From Helicobacter pylori (GTDB lineage Bacteria > Campylobacterota > Campylobacteria > Campylobacterales > Helicobacteraceae): 64,000 nt of DNA. Numbering within the stretch: position 1 is the stretch's first letter; each line of letters begins with the position of its first letter. The notes beneath the pieces are model-generated. The model was not told the origin of the DNA and searched no databases. It worked only from the letters and a program-made list of their open reading frames with translations. The DNA lies in the NCBI RefSeq assembly GCF_030323545.1, contig NZ_CP122954.1, positions 124,001 to 188,000 of the forward strand. Reading direction: 5' to 3'. A program made the translations under genes and the position numbers. Below, piece by piece: positions 40,078-50,829 of this stretch.

Positions 40078-40224
40078 TTATTTTTTCTTATCTTTCTTAT
40101 TCCCACCGAATAATGTCAGCACCATTTCCCCAATCATGCACACCGCACCAAAAACATTCCACCCAACACCATAATTAGATTTACTGGAATTATTTTTCTT
40201 GATTTGTGGTTTTATTTTACTCAT
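40078..40224 (-). CDS. 48-residue putative small membrane protein
   Basis: This short gene has an excellent ribosome-binding site (AAGGAGTGAGAA before the ATG). It encodes a basic N terminus (MSKIKPQIKKNNSSKSN), one hydrophobic segment (GWNVFGAVCMIGEMVLTLFG) and a lysine-rich tail (NKKDKKK). The topology suggests a single-pass inner-membrane peptide. It ends 40 bases before the bamD ATG and would be co-transcribed with bamD and lon. I know no homologue. A -10-like TATAAT lies upstream on this strand near 40289. Confidence 0.62.
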   Translation of the reverse strand: MSKIKPQIKKNNSSKSNYGVGWNVFGAVCMIGEMVLTLFGGNKKDKKK

Positions 40225-40334
40225 TTCTCACTCCTTGTTATATTTTATAATTGTTCCGTTAAACTTCCATCATGGTTAATTTATTGGGATTATACCCAAA
40301 ACTAGCAAAAATTGATTTTACCAAAATTGTTTGA

Positions 40335-40340
40335 TATAAT
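40335..40340 (+). promoter_or_regulatory. Putative -10 box for fliW
   Basis: TATAAT on the + strand lies 101 bases before the preferred fliW ATG, in the region divergent from the small membrane gene. Confidence 0.4.
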
Positions 40341-40440
40341 ACAGAGTTTAGTTTAGAAATCATTGAGCGCTGGTTTTAAGGCGGTCTTTTATTCTTTAAG
40401 GAGAAGATTTTGTGCTTTTTTAAAGGGAATGCAATCGCCT

Positions 40441-40830
40441 ATGATTTTTGATGTGAAAGCGCCTATCTTAGGGTTTGAAACCATTCATAAAATGCGTTTG
40501 CAAAAGATTGATGAAATCTTTTTGCGTTTGAATAGCACAGAAAATAATTCCGTGGTGTCTTTCACGCTGGTCAATCCCTTTGCTTTAAGAAAATACGAAT
40601 TTGAAGTGCCTACCCCCTTAAAAATCCTTTTAGAATTAGAGGGAGCAAAGAGCGTTCTGGTCGCTAATATCATGGTCGTTCAAACCCCCATTGAGCTTTC
40701 CACCGTGAATTATTTAGCCCCTTTAATTTTCAATTTGGACAAGCAGCTCATGGGGCAAGTGGTTTTGGATTCTAACAAATACCCACACTATCATTTAAGA
40801 GAGAATATTCTGAGCCACACGCATGAATGA
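40441..40830 (+). CDS. fliW: Flagellar assembly factor FliW (second paralogue)
   Basis: From ATG 40441 the 129-residue protein starts [15 protein letters not shown], matching the FliW family start. Two other in-frame starts exist: ATG 40429 and TTG 40363. FliW binds flagellin and the post-transcriptional regulator CsrA, linking filament assembly to translation control. The core [15 protein letters not shown] and [11 protein letters not shown] fits. H. pylori has two copies and this corresponds to HP1377. The extra residues from the TTG are basic and not family-like, so the shorter start is preferred. Confidence 0.85.
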   Translation: MIFDVKAPILGFETIHKMRLQKIDEIFLRLNSTENNSVVSFTLVNPFALRKYEFEVPTPLKILLELEGAKSVLVANIMVVQTPIELSTVNYLAPLIFNLDKQLMGQVVLDSNKYPHYHLRENILSHTHE

Positions 40831-41010
40831 TGCATAAGCGGTGCAGAATGGCGTCTATGCAAAGCGTTTCTTTAAGTTTATGGCGTAATGCATTGGTGTT
40901 TTTGCAAATACAAGCGAGCGGTTTTCTTATGGTATAATAGCGGTTATTTTTTAGAATAACCAACGCTAAAAATAGCGCTTTAATTGAATCCAAAACAAGG
41001 AGTTTATTTT

Positions 41011-41490
41011 ATGGAACAAAGCCATCAAAACTTACAATCCCAATTTTTTATAGAGCATATCTTACAGATTTTACCTCACCGCTATCCCATGCTCTTAGTG
41101 GATAGAATTATAGAGTTACAAGCTAATCAAAAAATTGCCGCTTATAAGAATATCACTTTTAATGAAGATGTGTTTAACGGGCATTTCCCTAATAAGCCCA
41201 TTTTCCCGGGCGTTTTAATTGTAGAGGGCATGGCGCAAACGGGAGGGTTTTTAGCTTTCACTAGCTTGTGGGGGTTTGACCCTGAAATAGCCAAAACAAA
41301 AATCGTGTATTTCATGACGATTGATAAGGTTAAATTCCGCATTCCTGTAACCCCAGGCGACAGATTAGAATACCATTTAGAAGTCTTAAAACATAAAGGC
41401 ATGATCTGGCAAGTGGGCGGCACGGCTCAAGTGGATGGCAAAGTGGTCGCTGAAGCCGAATTAAAAGCCATGATCGCAGAGAGAGATTAA
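41011..41490 (+). CDS. fabZ: 3-hydroxyacyl-ACP dehydratase FabZ
   Basis: This 159-residue hot-dog fold enzyme starts at ATG 41011 with AAGGAG eight bases upstream; a TTG at 40984 is less likely. The motifs LPHRYPMLLVD (catalytic His) and GHFPNKPIFPGVLIVEGMAQ (catalytic Glu) are intact. It dehydrates 3-hydroxyacyl-ACP in fatty-acid synthesis. It is followed after 3 bases by lpxA, the common fabZ-lpxA pairing that balances membrane lipid and lipid A supply. Confidence 0.97.
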   Translation: MEQSHQNLQSQFFIEHILQILPHRYPMLLVDRIIELQANQKIAAYKNITFNEDVFNGHFPNKPIFPGVLIVEGMAQTGGFLAFTSLWGFDPEIAKTKIVYFMTIDKVKFRIPVTPGDRLEYHLEVLKHKGMIWQVGGTAQVDGKVVAEAELKAMIAERD

Positions 41491-41493
41491 AAA

Positions 41494-42306
41494 ATGAGTA
41501 AAATTGCAAAAACAGCCATTATCTCTCCTAAAGCAGAGATTGGCAAGGGCGTAGAGATTGGGGAATTTTGCGTTATTGAGGATCATATCAAGCTTAATGA
41601 TGGCGTGAAACTCCATAACAATGTAACCTTACAAGGGCATACTTTCATTGGAAAAAACACCGAAATTTTTCCTTTTGCCGTGCTAGGCACACAGCCTCAA
41701 GATTTAAAATATAAGGGCGAATACAGCGAACTGATTATTGGAGAAGACAACCTTATTCGGGAATTTTGCATGATAAATCCCGGCACTGAAGGGGGGATTA
41801 AAAAAACCATTATTGGGGATAAAAACCTGCTCATGGCTTATGTGCATGTCGCTCATGATTGCGTGATTGGCAGCCATTGTATTTTGGCTAATGGCGTAAC
41901 TTTAGCAGGGCATATTGAAATAGGCGATTATGTCAATATTGGCGGTCTTACAGCGATCCATCAGTTTGTGCGTATCGCTAAAGGGTGCATGATAGCCGGT
42001 AAGAGCGCTTTAGGCAAAGATGTGCCACCTTATTGCACCGTAGAGGGCAATCGCGCTTTTATTAGGGGGTTAAACCGCCACAGGATGCGCCAATTACTAG
42101 AGAGTAAGGATATTGATTTTATCCATGCGCTTTATAAGAGGTTGTTCCGCCCTGTCCTCTCCTTGCGAGAGAGCGCTAAATTAGAGTTAGAAGAGCATGC
42201 CAATAACCCTTTTGTGAAAGAGATTTGCTCTTTTATTTTAGAGAGTTCTAGGGGCGTGGCGTATAAGTCAAGCGAATATTCTAGCGAAGAAAAACAAGAG
42301 GAATAA
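41494..42306 (+). CDS. lpxA: UDP-N-acetylglucosamine acyltransferase LpxA
   Basis: This 270-residue left-handed beta-helix protein shows hexapeptide repeats from residue 8 to about 185. It has the catalytic histidine segment [13 protein letters not shown] and the [15 protein letters not shown] motif. A C-terminal helical domain follows ([12 protein letters not shown]). It transfers the first hydroxyacyl chain to UDP-GlcNAc in lipid A synthesis. It sits between fabZ and clpX with gaps of 3 and 1 bases. Confidence 0.97.
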   Translation: MSKIAKTAIISPKAEIGKGVEIGEFCVIEDHIKLNDGVKLHNNVTLQGHTFIGKNTEIFPFAVLGTQPQDLKYKGEYSELIIGEDNLIREFCMINPGTEGGIKKTIIGDKNLLMAYVHVAHDCVIGSHCILANGVTLAGHIEIGDYVNIGGLTAIHQFVRIAKGCMIAGKSALGKDVPPYCTVEGNRAFIRGLNRHRMRQLLESKDIDFIHALYKRLFRPVLSLRESAKLELEEHANNPFVKEICSFILESSRGVAYKSSEYSSEEKQEE

Positions 42307-42307
42307 C

Positions 42308-43654
42308 ATGAACGAAACGCTTTATTGCAGTTTTTGCAAAAAACCAGAATCAAGAGATCCCAAAAAACGCCGCATTATTTTTGCGAGCAACTTGAATAAA
42401 GATGTGTGCGTGTGCGAATATTGTATAGATGTGATGCATGGGGAATTGCACAAATACGACAGAATGGATTCTTTATTAGCGCTCAAAAGAGACCGATTAA
42501 GAAGAATGGAATCCAGCGTTCATGAAGAAGAGTTTTTGCTCTCTCACATTCCAGCCCCTAAAGAGCTTAAAGCGGTTTTAGATAATTATGTGATAGGGCA
42601 AGAGCAGGCTAAAAAGGTTTTTTCTGTAGCCGTGTATAACCATTACAAACGCTTATCTTTTAAAGAAAAACTCAAAAAACAAGACAGCCAAGACAGCGAT
42701 TTAGAGTTAGAGCATTTAGAAGAAGTGGAGTTGAGCAAGTCTAATATTTTATTGATCGGCCCTACAGGATCAGGCAAAACTTTAATGGCGCAAACTCTAG
42801 CCAAGCATTTGGATATTCCTATCGCCATTAGCGATGCGACCAGCTTGACTGAAGCGGGTTATGTGGGCGAAGATGTGGAAAATATCCTTACAAGATTGTT
42901 GCAAGCGAGCGATTGGAATGTTCAAAAAGCCCAAAAAGGCATTGTGTTTATTGATGAGATTGATAAAATCAGCCGTTTGTCAGAAAACCGCTCTATCACT
43001 AGAGATGTTTCTGGCGAGGGCGTTCAGCAAGCGTTATTGAAAATCGTTGAAGGCTCTTTAGTGAATATCCCCCCCAAAGGCGGCAGAAAGCACCCTGAGG
43101 GCAATTTCATTCAAATTGACACGAGCGATATTTTATTCATTTGCGCCGGAGCGTTTGATGGGCTAGCGGAAATCATTAAAAAACGCACCACGCAAAATGT
43201 GTTGGGTTTCACTCAAGAAAAAATGAGCAAAAAAGAGCAAGAAGCGATTTTGCATTTAGTCCAAACCCATGACTTGGTTACTTATGGGCTTATCCCTGAG
43301 CTTATTGGCCGTTTGCCGGTTTTAAGCACGCTAGATAGCATCAGTTTAGAAGCGATGGTGGATATTTTACAAAAGCCTAAAAACGCCCTAATCAAGCAAT
43401 ACCAGCAACTTTTCAAAATGGATGAGGTGGATTTGATCTTTGAAGAAGAAGCCATTAAAGAAATCGCTAAACTCGCATTAGAAAGAAAAACCGGGGCTAG
43501 GGGCTTAAGGGCGATCATTGAAGATTTCTGTTTGGACATTATGTTTGATTTACCCAAGCTTAAAGGATCGGAAGTGCGTATCACCAAAGATTGTGTTTTA
43601 AAACAAGCTGAACCTTTGATCATTGCTAAAACGCATTCTAAAATGCTTCCTTAA
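42308..43654 (+). CDS. clpX: ClpX unfoldase, ATP-binding subunit of ClpXP
   Basis: This 448-residue AAA protein has an N-terminal zinc domain (Cys7, Cys10, Cys36, Cys39), Walker [12 protein letters not shown], Walker [11 protein letters not shown], and the RISR-type sensor segment near residue 220. It recognises tagged substrates and threads them into ClpP; it also acts as a chaperone. It begins 1 base after the lpxA stop. mreB follows after 42 bases. Confidence 0.97.
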   Translation: MNETLYCSFCKKPESRDPKKRRIIFASNLNKDVCVCEYCIDVMHGELHKYDRMDSLLALKRDRLRRMESSVHEEEFLLSHIPAPKELKAVLDNYVIGQEQAKKVFSVAVYNHYKRLSFKEKLKKQDSQDSDLELEHLEEVELSKSNILLIGPTGSGKTLMAQTLAKHLDIPIAISDATSLTEAGYVGEDVENILTRLLQASDWNVQKAQKGIVFIDEIDKISRLSENRSITRDVSGEGVQQALLKIVEGSLVNIPPKGGRKHPEGNFIQIDTSDILFICAGAFDGLAEIIKKRTTQNVLGFTQEKMSKKEQEAILHLVQTHDLVTYGLIPELIGRLPVLSTLDSISLEAMVDILQKPKNALIKQYQQLFKMDEVDLIFEEEAIKEIAKLALERKTGARGLRAIIEDFCLDIMFDLPKLKGSEVRITKDCVLKQAEPLIIAKTHSKMLP

Positions 43655-43696
43655 AAAATACGCTTATAAATTTAATGATAAAGGATTGGAAAGGGC

Positions 43697-44740
43697 ATGA
43701 TTTTTAGCAAATTAATCGGTTTGTTTTCGCATGATATTGCCATAGATTTAGGCACGGCTAACACGATCGTGTTAGTCAAAGGGCAGGGCATTATTATCAA
43801 TGAGCCTTCTATTGTGGCGGTGCGCATGGGGTTGTTTGATTCTAAAGCTTATGATATTTTGGCAGTGGGGAGCGAGGCTAAAGAAATGCTAGGCAAAACC
43901 CCTAACAGCATCAGAGCGATTCGCCCCATGAAAGATGGCGTGATTGCCGATTATGACATTACCGCTAAAATGATTCGCTACTTTATTGAAAAAGCGCACA
44001 AACGAAAGACATGGATTCGCCCGCGCATCATGGTGTGCGTGCCTTATGGATTGACAAGTGTGGAAAGGAATGCGGTTAAAGAGAGCGCTTTAAGCGCGGG
44101 GGCTAGAGAAGTCTTTTTGATTGAAGAGCCTATGGCAGCCGCGATCGGAGCAGGCTTGCCAGTCAAAGAGCCTCAAGGGAGTTTGATCGTGGATATTGGC
44201 GGCGGCACGACTGAAATTGGCGTGATCAGCCTAGGGGGGTTAGTCATTTCTAAAAGCATTAGAGTGGCTGGGGATAAATTGGATCAAAGCATCGTGGAAT
44301 ATATCCGCAAGAAATTCAATCTGTTGATAGGGGAGCGCACCGGCGAAGAGATTAAGATTGAAATCGGTTGCGCGATCAAATTGGATCCGCCTCTTACCAT
44401 GGAAGTGTCAGGGAGGGATCAAGTGAGCGGGCTGTTACACACGATTGAATTGAGCTCTGATGATGTGTTTGAAGCCATTAAAGATCAGGTGAGAGAAATC
44501 TCTAGCGCTTTAAGGAGCGTGCTTGAAGAAGTGAAGCCGGATCTAGCTAAAGACATTGTGCAAAATGGAGTGGTGCTTACTGGCGGTGGGGCTTTGATTA
44601 AGGGCTTAGACAAGTATTTAAGCGATATGGTTAAACTCCCTGTGTATGTGGGCGATGAGCCTTTATTGGCCGTAGCCAAAGGCACAGGGGAAGCCATACA
44701 AGATTTGGATTTACTCAGCCGTGTGGGTTTTAGTGAATAA
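43697..44740 (+). CDS. mreB: Rod-shape actin-like protein MreB
   Basis: This 347-residue bacterial actin has phosphate-binding DLGTANT (about residues 18-24), the GGGTTEIGV connection motif and the later GGGALIKGLDKYL. It polymerises under the inner membrane and guides peptidoglycan synthesis; in H. pylori it also affects growth and secretion. GGAAAGGG precedes the ATG. It is followed after 3 bases by mreC. Confidence 0.97.
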   Translation: MIFSKLIGLFSHDIAIDLGTANTIVLVKGQGIIINEPSIVAVRMGLFDSKAYDILAVGSEAKEMLGKTPNSIRAIRPMKDGVIADYDITAKMIRYFIEKAHKRKTWIRPRIMVCVPYGLTSVERNAVKESALSAGAREVFLIEEPMAAAIGAGLPVKEPQGSLIVDIGGGTTEIGVISLGGLVISKSIRVAGDKLDQSIVEYIRKKFNLLIGERTGEEIKIEIGCAIKLDPPLTMEVSGRDQVSGLLHTIELSSDDVFEAIKDQVREISSALRSVLEEVKPDLAKDIVQNGVVLTGGGALIKGLDKYLSDMVKLPVYVGDEPLLAVAKGTGEAIQDLDLLSRVGFSE

Positions 44741-44743
44741 TGC

Positions 44744-45490
44744 ATGCGTTTTTATTTTAAATTCCTTTGGCTTTTAGGGATTTTTCTTATTTTTTATTTT
44801 TTAGACATTAAAGGCAGCTCTTCTTATATCAGCGATAGGGTTAAAAACGCCTTGATGAGTGCGAAAAACAGCTTATTAGACAACGTTCAAGCGTATTTTT
44901 TTCAAGCCCAAAACATTAAGGAGTTTCAAAAAGAACGCTTGATTTTAGAAGCTTTAAAACTAGAAAACGCCGATTTGAAAGAGCGTTTGAATAGTATTTA
45001 TCCTTTAGAAAATCCAAAAATGACTTATACCCCTACTTTTATGACTTCATTCATCAGTTTAGAAGACACGCGCAGCGTTTCTCTCCACCCTATTGTAAAT
45101 TTAGAAGAAAATAAGATTTATGGCCTTGTCTCTCACAACCAAGCCATAGGCATTGCGGTGCTAGAAAAAGGGCGCTTGAACGGGTTTTTGAACGCTCACA
45201 AGCGGTGCGCTTATAGCGTGATGGTAGGCAAAAATCAAGTGCTAGGCTTTATAGGATCTAATTTCAAGCAAGAATTAATCGTGGATTTTATTGTCCCTAG
45301 CGCTGAAATCAATATAGGCGATCAAGTGCTAACGAGCGGGCTGGATGGGATTTTTGGAGCGGGGGTGTTTGTGGGCGAAGTTTCAAGCATTGAAGATCAT
45401 TACACTTATAAAAGCGCGGTGTTGAAAAACGCTTTTTTAAGCGAAGCCAAACTTTTAAGGCATGTGTTTTTAAGCGATGTGAAAAACTAG
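44744..45490 (+). CDS. mreC: Rod-shape determining protein MreC
   Basis: This 248-residue protein has a single N-terminal transmembrane helix (FLWLLGIFLIFYFLDI), a coiled-coil (about residues 55-85) and a periplasmic double beta-barrel (VLTSGLDGIFGAGVFVGEV). It links MreB to the cell-wall machinery. Two starts are possible, ATG 44740 and ATG 44744, overlapping the mreB stop region; the second is in frame here. There is no mreD next to it. Confidence 0.93.
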   Translation: MRFYFKFLWLLGIFLIFYFLDIKGSSSYISDRVKNALMSAKNSLLDNVQAYFFQAQNIKEFQKERLILEALKLENADLKERLNSIYPLENPKMTYTPTFMTSFISLEDTRSVSLHPIVNLEENKIYGLVSHNQAIGIAVLEKGRLNGFLNAHKRCAYSVMVGKNQVLGFIGSNFKQELIVDFIVPSAEINIGDQVLTSGLDGIFGAGVFVGEVSSIEDHYTYKSAVLKNAFLSEAKLLRHVFLSDVKN

Positions 45491-45520
45491 CGCTTTATTC
45501 AAGGCTAATAAGCGGATCTT

Positions 45521-48449
45521 TTAACCCCTTTCAATAAATTTAGGCCATAAGGTTAGAAAAAAATCTTTTAATTTATCTTTTTGGATCCAATCATCTTTAT
45601 ATTTATCCCCCACATCATCCTTATTTCCATAAAATTTTAAAACCACTTGGATTTTGAAATGGGGTTTGTCTTTTGGAGTGAAAACCTTACCTTTAAAAAG
45701 TTTATACGCATCTGCTTTATGTTCGTAATCAGTGTGTTTACTCCCTTTAGGATCAATGAAACAAATGATCTGCGTGCCGCCCTTTTGCAGCCAAAAAATG
45801 AAATCAGGGAAAAATTTCCTTTCTGCAGCGTTGTCTATATAAGGGATAAACAAATTGTCTAAATGCTCATCAATCTTGCTGAACGCCCAAAAATCATAGT
45901 TTTCTTGCAGCGTTTTTATAGTTTCGGTTTCTTGTAACTCTTTTAAAAAATCAATTTCGCTTTCCACTTTAACCACATGCTTAAGCCAATCGCAGTTTTT
46001 GGCTTTAATTAAAGGGGTGTAGTAATGCTCTTTGAGTTTCAACAGCTCGGCACCATCAACTTCAAAGGTTTTGTCTTGTTTGTGTTTTTCTGTATCATAA
46101 GGATCGATCTCGCCTTGTGCGATTTTTTTTCTTTCTTTATCCAAAGGCGCATACTCTTTTACTTCTTGGATTTTTTTAACCAGTTCTTCTTTTTTGCTCG
46201 CCTTAACTTTAATCCTTTTAAAATGCACGATTTTCTCATTATCTAGGGCGTTAAACTCGTCTTTAGGCACTTTTTGATTAGGGTATAGCTTGCCTTTAAT
46301 TTCAGAAATCATGTAATCTAAATCTTTATAATGCCAAGTTGATACCTTTTTAAAATGCGCTTGTTGTATCATGTCTTTTAACATCGTGTAATCTTTAGGG
46401 TCATAAATTTCATGCTTTAAAATAAAATGCTTTTCACTCATCAAATTAAAATACTCTTTTAAATCCTTAAAATTTTTTCCGCTCATTTTAAACGAAGCGT
46501 TTTCAGGAAGTTCAAGAATGCTTGTTGGTTCTTTCCGGTAACAAGGCACGAATAATGCGTGTTTTATGGGCGTTTTTTCTAATTTGATTTCACGCCAAGA
46601 ACCTCTATTCTCACCCCCATTTTCGCTCTCTTTTTGGAACTTTAAAATCGCTTCAAGGCTTGCATGGTTGGTGGGTATCACAAAAAGCGTTTCTAACATC
46701 GCAGCGTTTGGTTTCAAGTCTTTTTTAACGGCTTCATCTATGTCTAAATACGCTAACCTTTGGCGTTGGTTTTTGACGCTTTCAATCCTTACGCCCCTGC
46801 CAAAAGATTGTTTCACAAACTTTTTAGCGTCATCATCAAGCCCTATATTTAAAAATAAAATCACGCTAGGCCTTGTGCTATCCCACCCGGTTTCAAAAGT
46901 GCGAGACCCCACTAAGATCATTGATACTGCTTCTATCAATCTGGCTGAAATAGCTCTCTTCTTTAAAGCTCAAATTCTTGCTCACCACCTTCACGCTCTT
47001 TAATTTTTCACAAATCCATTCGGTAATATCGCCTATTCTAATCAAGCAAAAGACTTTATCGCTAGTGTTGAGCTTGAAAGCGATTTCTTGGTTGTTTTTA
47101 GGGTTAATAATCACTTCAATATGCCCGTTACTGGCATAAAAAACTTCTTCTTTTAAGCCTTTAAAATCCATGCTCTTTAAGCTCTCTTTAAAAACCTTAA
47201 CCTTATAGCCTTTATCTTTGTCATCGCTAAAAAGAAATTCTGGGGCTTTCAATTCCTCTAATAAATCCTCTTTAGCCTTTAAAAAATCGCTTCCATCGTC
47301 ATTTTCAATCACGCGCGCTAAAGTTTTAAAAAAGATTTCCGCATCGCTGTTTTTAACATTCACAGAATGCGTGAACACGAGCATTAAAGGGTCGTAAAAA
47401 TAGCCTTCTGTTTGATAGCGTTTTTGCATGCCTAAAAGCAATAACGCTTTTAAAAGAGCGATTTCTTTTTCCCTATCGTTTAAATCTTTTAATTCCTTAA
47501 AAGCGTTTAAATTGTTTTTCTTCAATAAAACAGACTCTTTACCATAGCCAAGCTTCACCCACTCGCCCACGCTCAAATTATACACCGCAGTGATGAGATC
47601 GCTTTCTTCGGTGAAAGTGGCGCTGAAATTGAATAAAAACCCCTTTAAAGACAGCAGGCTAAAAATCGCTTGTCTTTTGCTTTCAGACTTGTTCCCCTTA
47701 TGCGCTTCATCTAAAATCACATAATTTTCCCCATTATCCCAATAATCCTTATAATTTAAAAGGTTTTCCTTGCTTTCTTTATCATCCATTAAATCCGCAC
47801 GGTAATAAAAAAGAGTGATTTTTTCCATTAAAAAATCTTTTGGAGCGTGATGAAAATCTTTATGGGTAACGCTTTTAAGGCTTTTGAAATCAATTTGTTT
47901 GGAATAGTCCTTACCCCGGTTGTATTTTTCAATTTCTTTTTCAAATTGCTTGATCAAATGCTCGTTCGCGCTAAAAAACATGATATTTTTCTTAGGGATT
48001 AAACCCATTCTTATAGCCATGCTTAAAAGCTCTACAAGCTTAATAATGACAATCGTTTTACCGCTCCCTGTGGCCATGTAAAAGGCCAAGCGGTTGATAA
48101 AATTTTCAAAACTCACGCAATGATTTTCCACCTTAAAATGGCTCTTTAACAAAGGATTAAGTTTCTTGTTAGCGAAATCGCAATTGGCGAATGAATAACG
48201 CTCTTGATAAAATGCGTAAAATTCTTTTTTATTTTCTTTGAAATCTCTAAAATAAGCGACAAGCATTCTAAAAGCGTTAATCAAAGCTTGCTGTTGGTAA
48301 TCTAAAAGCTCTTTATTGCTATCAAAGCTTTTAAAGTCTAGCCTTTCTAACGGCTCGTTAATCTCGTTAGTGTTCAATTCATCTTCAGCGAGTTTTTGCG
48401 CGACAAAAATTTCATTATAACTTGTTAAATCTTTTTTCTTTGCCATCAT
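45521..48449 (-). pseudogene. Type III restriction subunit Res, split by one base
   Basis: Two overlapping frames (46893-48449 and 45521-46939) together make one Res protein of about 975 residues. The first part has Walker A MATGSGKT, DEAH-box ILDEAHKGN and motif III FSATF. The second begins in the middle of the late helicase motif (ILVGSRTFETGWDS) and ends with a nuclease core (FFPDFIFWL ... CFIDPKG). One extra G near 46921 (AATGATC instead of AATATC on the minus strand) breaks the reading SSINILVGSR. It is not in a homopolymer, so a fixed mutation is more likely than phase variation. Confidence 0.88.
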
Positions 48450-48455
48450 GACTCC

Positions 48456-50708
48456 TTACCAAATGAGCGCTTCTTTTAAGGCTTTTAAAATCTCTACTTC
48501 TTTATCATTCCCTTTAAATTTCACGACCTTTTCATTAAAAAACTCCACTTTCAACCCCCATAAATTTTCCAAAGTCTCTTTAATATCCACGCCCATTTTT
48601 TCTAGCGCGTTTAAATTGAGCGTGTAAGATTCGTTTTTGCATTCCACTAAATCGCTGTATTGTTCATCATAAGCTAAGGGTTTGTCATTGTCTTCATACT
48701 TGATTTTTCTTAAAATCTCTTCATAGCTTTCCAATGCATAAACTTTCACTACCCCACCTCCATTAAATTCTTTAGCCGCACCGCTTTTAAAACCGCCTAT
48801 AACCTTTTTAAGGCGAGGCAAAATCACGCTCTCAAAATGCTCCCCCATTTCAATACCGATATACTTTCTCTTAAGCTTGTGCGCCACTGTGCAAGTCGTT
48901 CCGCTCCCGGCGAAAAAATCTAAAATGATAGAATTTTCATCACTGCTCACTTGGATTATCCTTTCTAGCAATTTTTCCGGTTTTTGGGTTAGATTTTCAT
49001 TGTTTTTTACTCTTTCTGTTGAAGTAGAGCCAATGATAGGTATATTCCATAAAGTATCCACATAGCGTTCATGAGATAATTCATAAATAACCTTACCATT
49101 TTCATCTCTTGCTCTCATATTTTTACCATCTCGCCCTTCTCGCTTGCTTAAAAGAACTGGCTCACTTCTTGGCTCTTTTTGTCTGTAAAATATATATTCT
49201 TCATTTTTAGAATAATTTAAAATTGTTTCGGTGTTTTTAGCAAAACTATTGCCACTATTTGCCATTTTATTAGAGTAATACCAAATTATCTCATTTCTAA
49301 AATTTTCTTTATCAAAAATATCGTTGAGTAACATACGCCCCAAATAATTAGCATTGTTATCCAAATGCAGATAAAAGCTCCCTTGAGGGCTTAAAAAATC
49401 ATAAGCGAGTTCCAAACGATTGTGCATAAGGCTTAGCCATGTGCTGTCTTGAAATTTATCTATGTAAGCAAAATCACTGCCGGTATTGAAAGGCGGATCA
49501 ATGTAAATACAATCTATTGCTTCTTTATAGCGGTTTTTGAGGGAGTTTAGGGCCTGGTAGTTTTCGCTTTTAATGAGCGTGCCGTTGATTTCATTCTCAC
49601 TGAATTGGCTTTTAATCTCTTCTTCTAAATCTTTAAAATAAATCGTGTCTAGGGGCAAAAACTCGTTTTCTAAAAGATTGTCCGTGGTTTTTAAATTCAA
49701 GTCTTGCCATTCTTTAACTTGTTTAGGGTAGTTTTTGTGGTTTGTGATTTTATCCAAATCGTAGTTTTTGGCTTTTAATTTGTCTAGGCTCACAATGAAA
49801 TGCGAGTTTAACACAAAGCGCGGTTTGTTCCAAATCTTACAAAGTTCGTTTTCAAATTCGCTCACTAATAAAATGACTTTTAAAGCCACTTCCTTAATGG
49901 TGTTGATTTCATTGAGGCGTTTAGCGTCAAATTCAGTCATTTCTTTAAAAAGGTATTCAAACAAATACAAATCCAATTGCTCTTTTAAAAACCCTAGCGC
50001 GTTTTTATGGATAAAATAATCCATACTGCCTTGCTTTTTGAATTTTGCGAACGCTTTTTTTAATATTTCTTCATCAAGTTTGATGCCTTGATTGAAACAA
50101 TCTTTTAGGATTTCACTCATTTTTGTTTGAGTTCCCTTGCTGCTGAGCGTAACGCTAAAATTTAGGGTGTTGGTTTTTGTGTCTGTATCTTTTAAATTAA
50201 AGACTAAATCTATTTTTTCATTATTCTTTTTACTTTCTAAGGAAGAAGTGTCAAAATTAAAAATAATGTTTTCTAATTCAAAGCAAAAATCCTTATAAAT
50301 CGTTTCGCTTTTCACGTAATAAAGATCTTTGGTTTTATAAAATAAGGCGGTGTCTTTTTTAAGGGAGCATTTTTCATAACCGCTTTTAGTATAAAGGCTG
50401 TCGTAAAGGGGCGTGTCGTTGAAATAAATCCCTCCATTAGCGCTCAAATAACGCTTGAAAAAGCTATAGAGTTTGTCAAACAATTCTTCTTTGAGATCGT
50501 TGTTGTTTTGGCATTTCAAAGCAATGAGTTTTTTTAATTCTTGTTTTTTATTTTGGTAATATTGGCTTTTAGCCTTCATGAGGTTGATCATGCCACTTTT
50601 CACCGCTCTAGGGCTAGGATCTAAAAGGCTTTCTTGCTCATCTTCAATCTTAACGCCTATAAAAAGGTTTTCTAAAACTTCATAAAATTGCGCTTCGTTC
50701 GTTTTCAT
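48456..50708 (-). CDS. Type III DNA adenine methyltransferase Mod (second system)
   Basis: This 750-residue beta-class methyltransferase has motif IV IDPPFNTGSD (about residues 402-411) and the SAM motif DFFAGSGTT (about 606-614). A long N-terminal region precedes them. Its recognition domain is encoded by an AT-rich stretch (about 48960-49330), unlike the flanks. It is followed after 6 bases by the broken res, in the usual mod-res order. Mod should still methylate although restriction is probably lost. Part of its 5' end (50337-50399) is repeated at 53872-53934. Confidence 0.92.
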   Translation of the reverse strand: MKTNEAQFYEVLENLFIGVKIEDEQESLLDPSPRAVKSGMINLMKAKSQYYQNKKQELKKLIALKCQNNNDLKEELFDKLYSFFKRYLSANGGIYFNDTPLYDSLYTKSGYEKCSLKKDTALFYKTKDLYYVKSETIYKDFCFELENIIFNFDTSSLESKKNNEKIDLVFNLKDTDTKTNTLNFSVTLSSKGTQTKMSEILKDCFNQGIKLDEEILKKAFAKFKKQGSMDYFIHKNALGFLKEQLDLYLFEYLFKEMTEFDAKRLNEINTIKEVALKVILLVSEFENELCKIWNKPRFVLNSHFIVSLDKLKAKNYDLDKITNHKNYPKQVKEWQDLNLKTTDNLLENEFLPLDTIYFKDLEEEIKSQFSENEINGTLIKSENYQALNSLKNRYKEAIDCIYIDPPFNTGSDFAYIDKFQDSTWLSLMHNRLELAYDFLSPQGSFYLHLDNNANYLGRMLLNDIFDKENFRNEIIWYYSNKMANSGNSFAKNTETILNYSKNEEYIFYRQKEPRSEPVLLSKREGRDGKNMRARDENGKVIYELSHERYVDTLWNIPIIGSTSTERVKNNENLTQKPEKLLERIIQVSSDENSIILDFFAGSGTTCTVAHKLKRKYIGIEMGEHFESVILPRLKKVIGGFKSGAAKEFNGGGVVKVYALESYEEILRKIKYEDNDKPLAYDEQYSDLVECKNESYTLNLNALEKMGVDIKETLENLWGLKVEFFNEKVVKFKGNDKEVEILKALKEALIW
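50337..50399. repeat. mod 5' segment, original copy
   Basis: These 63 bases inside mod match 53872-53934 at 60 positions. The second copy lies between the R-M endonuclease gene and crdR. Confidence 0.9.
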
Positions 50709-50755
50709 TATAACGCTCCTTTAAAAAGAAGTATTATAACAAACCCCACTCATTA

Positions 50756-50829
50756 AGCGCTACAATACCCCCATGCAAAAAAGATTTTTTTACTAGAAGA
50801 CGATTACCTTTTAAGCGAGAGCGTTAAGG
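50756..50829 (+). repeat. crdR 5' fragment, truncated copy
   Basis: These 74 bases (ATG at 50773) are identical to the crdR start at 53943-54017 except for one missing A in an A-run. They then break off. The frame stops after seven codons, so this is not a gene. Confidence 0.93.

Noticed and set aside
40038-40106. Longer bamD start at GTG 40106
   Set aside because: It would place 23 residues before a clear lipoprotein signal peptide and overlap the small membrane gene.
50773-50796. Second crdR start with ATG at 50773
   Set aside because: It is the truncated duplicate; one A is missing and it stops after seven codons.
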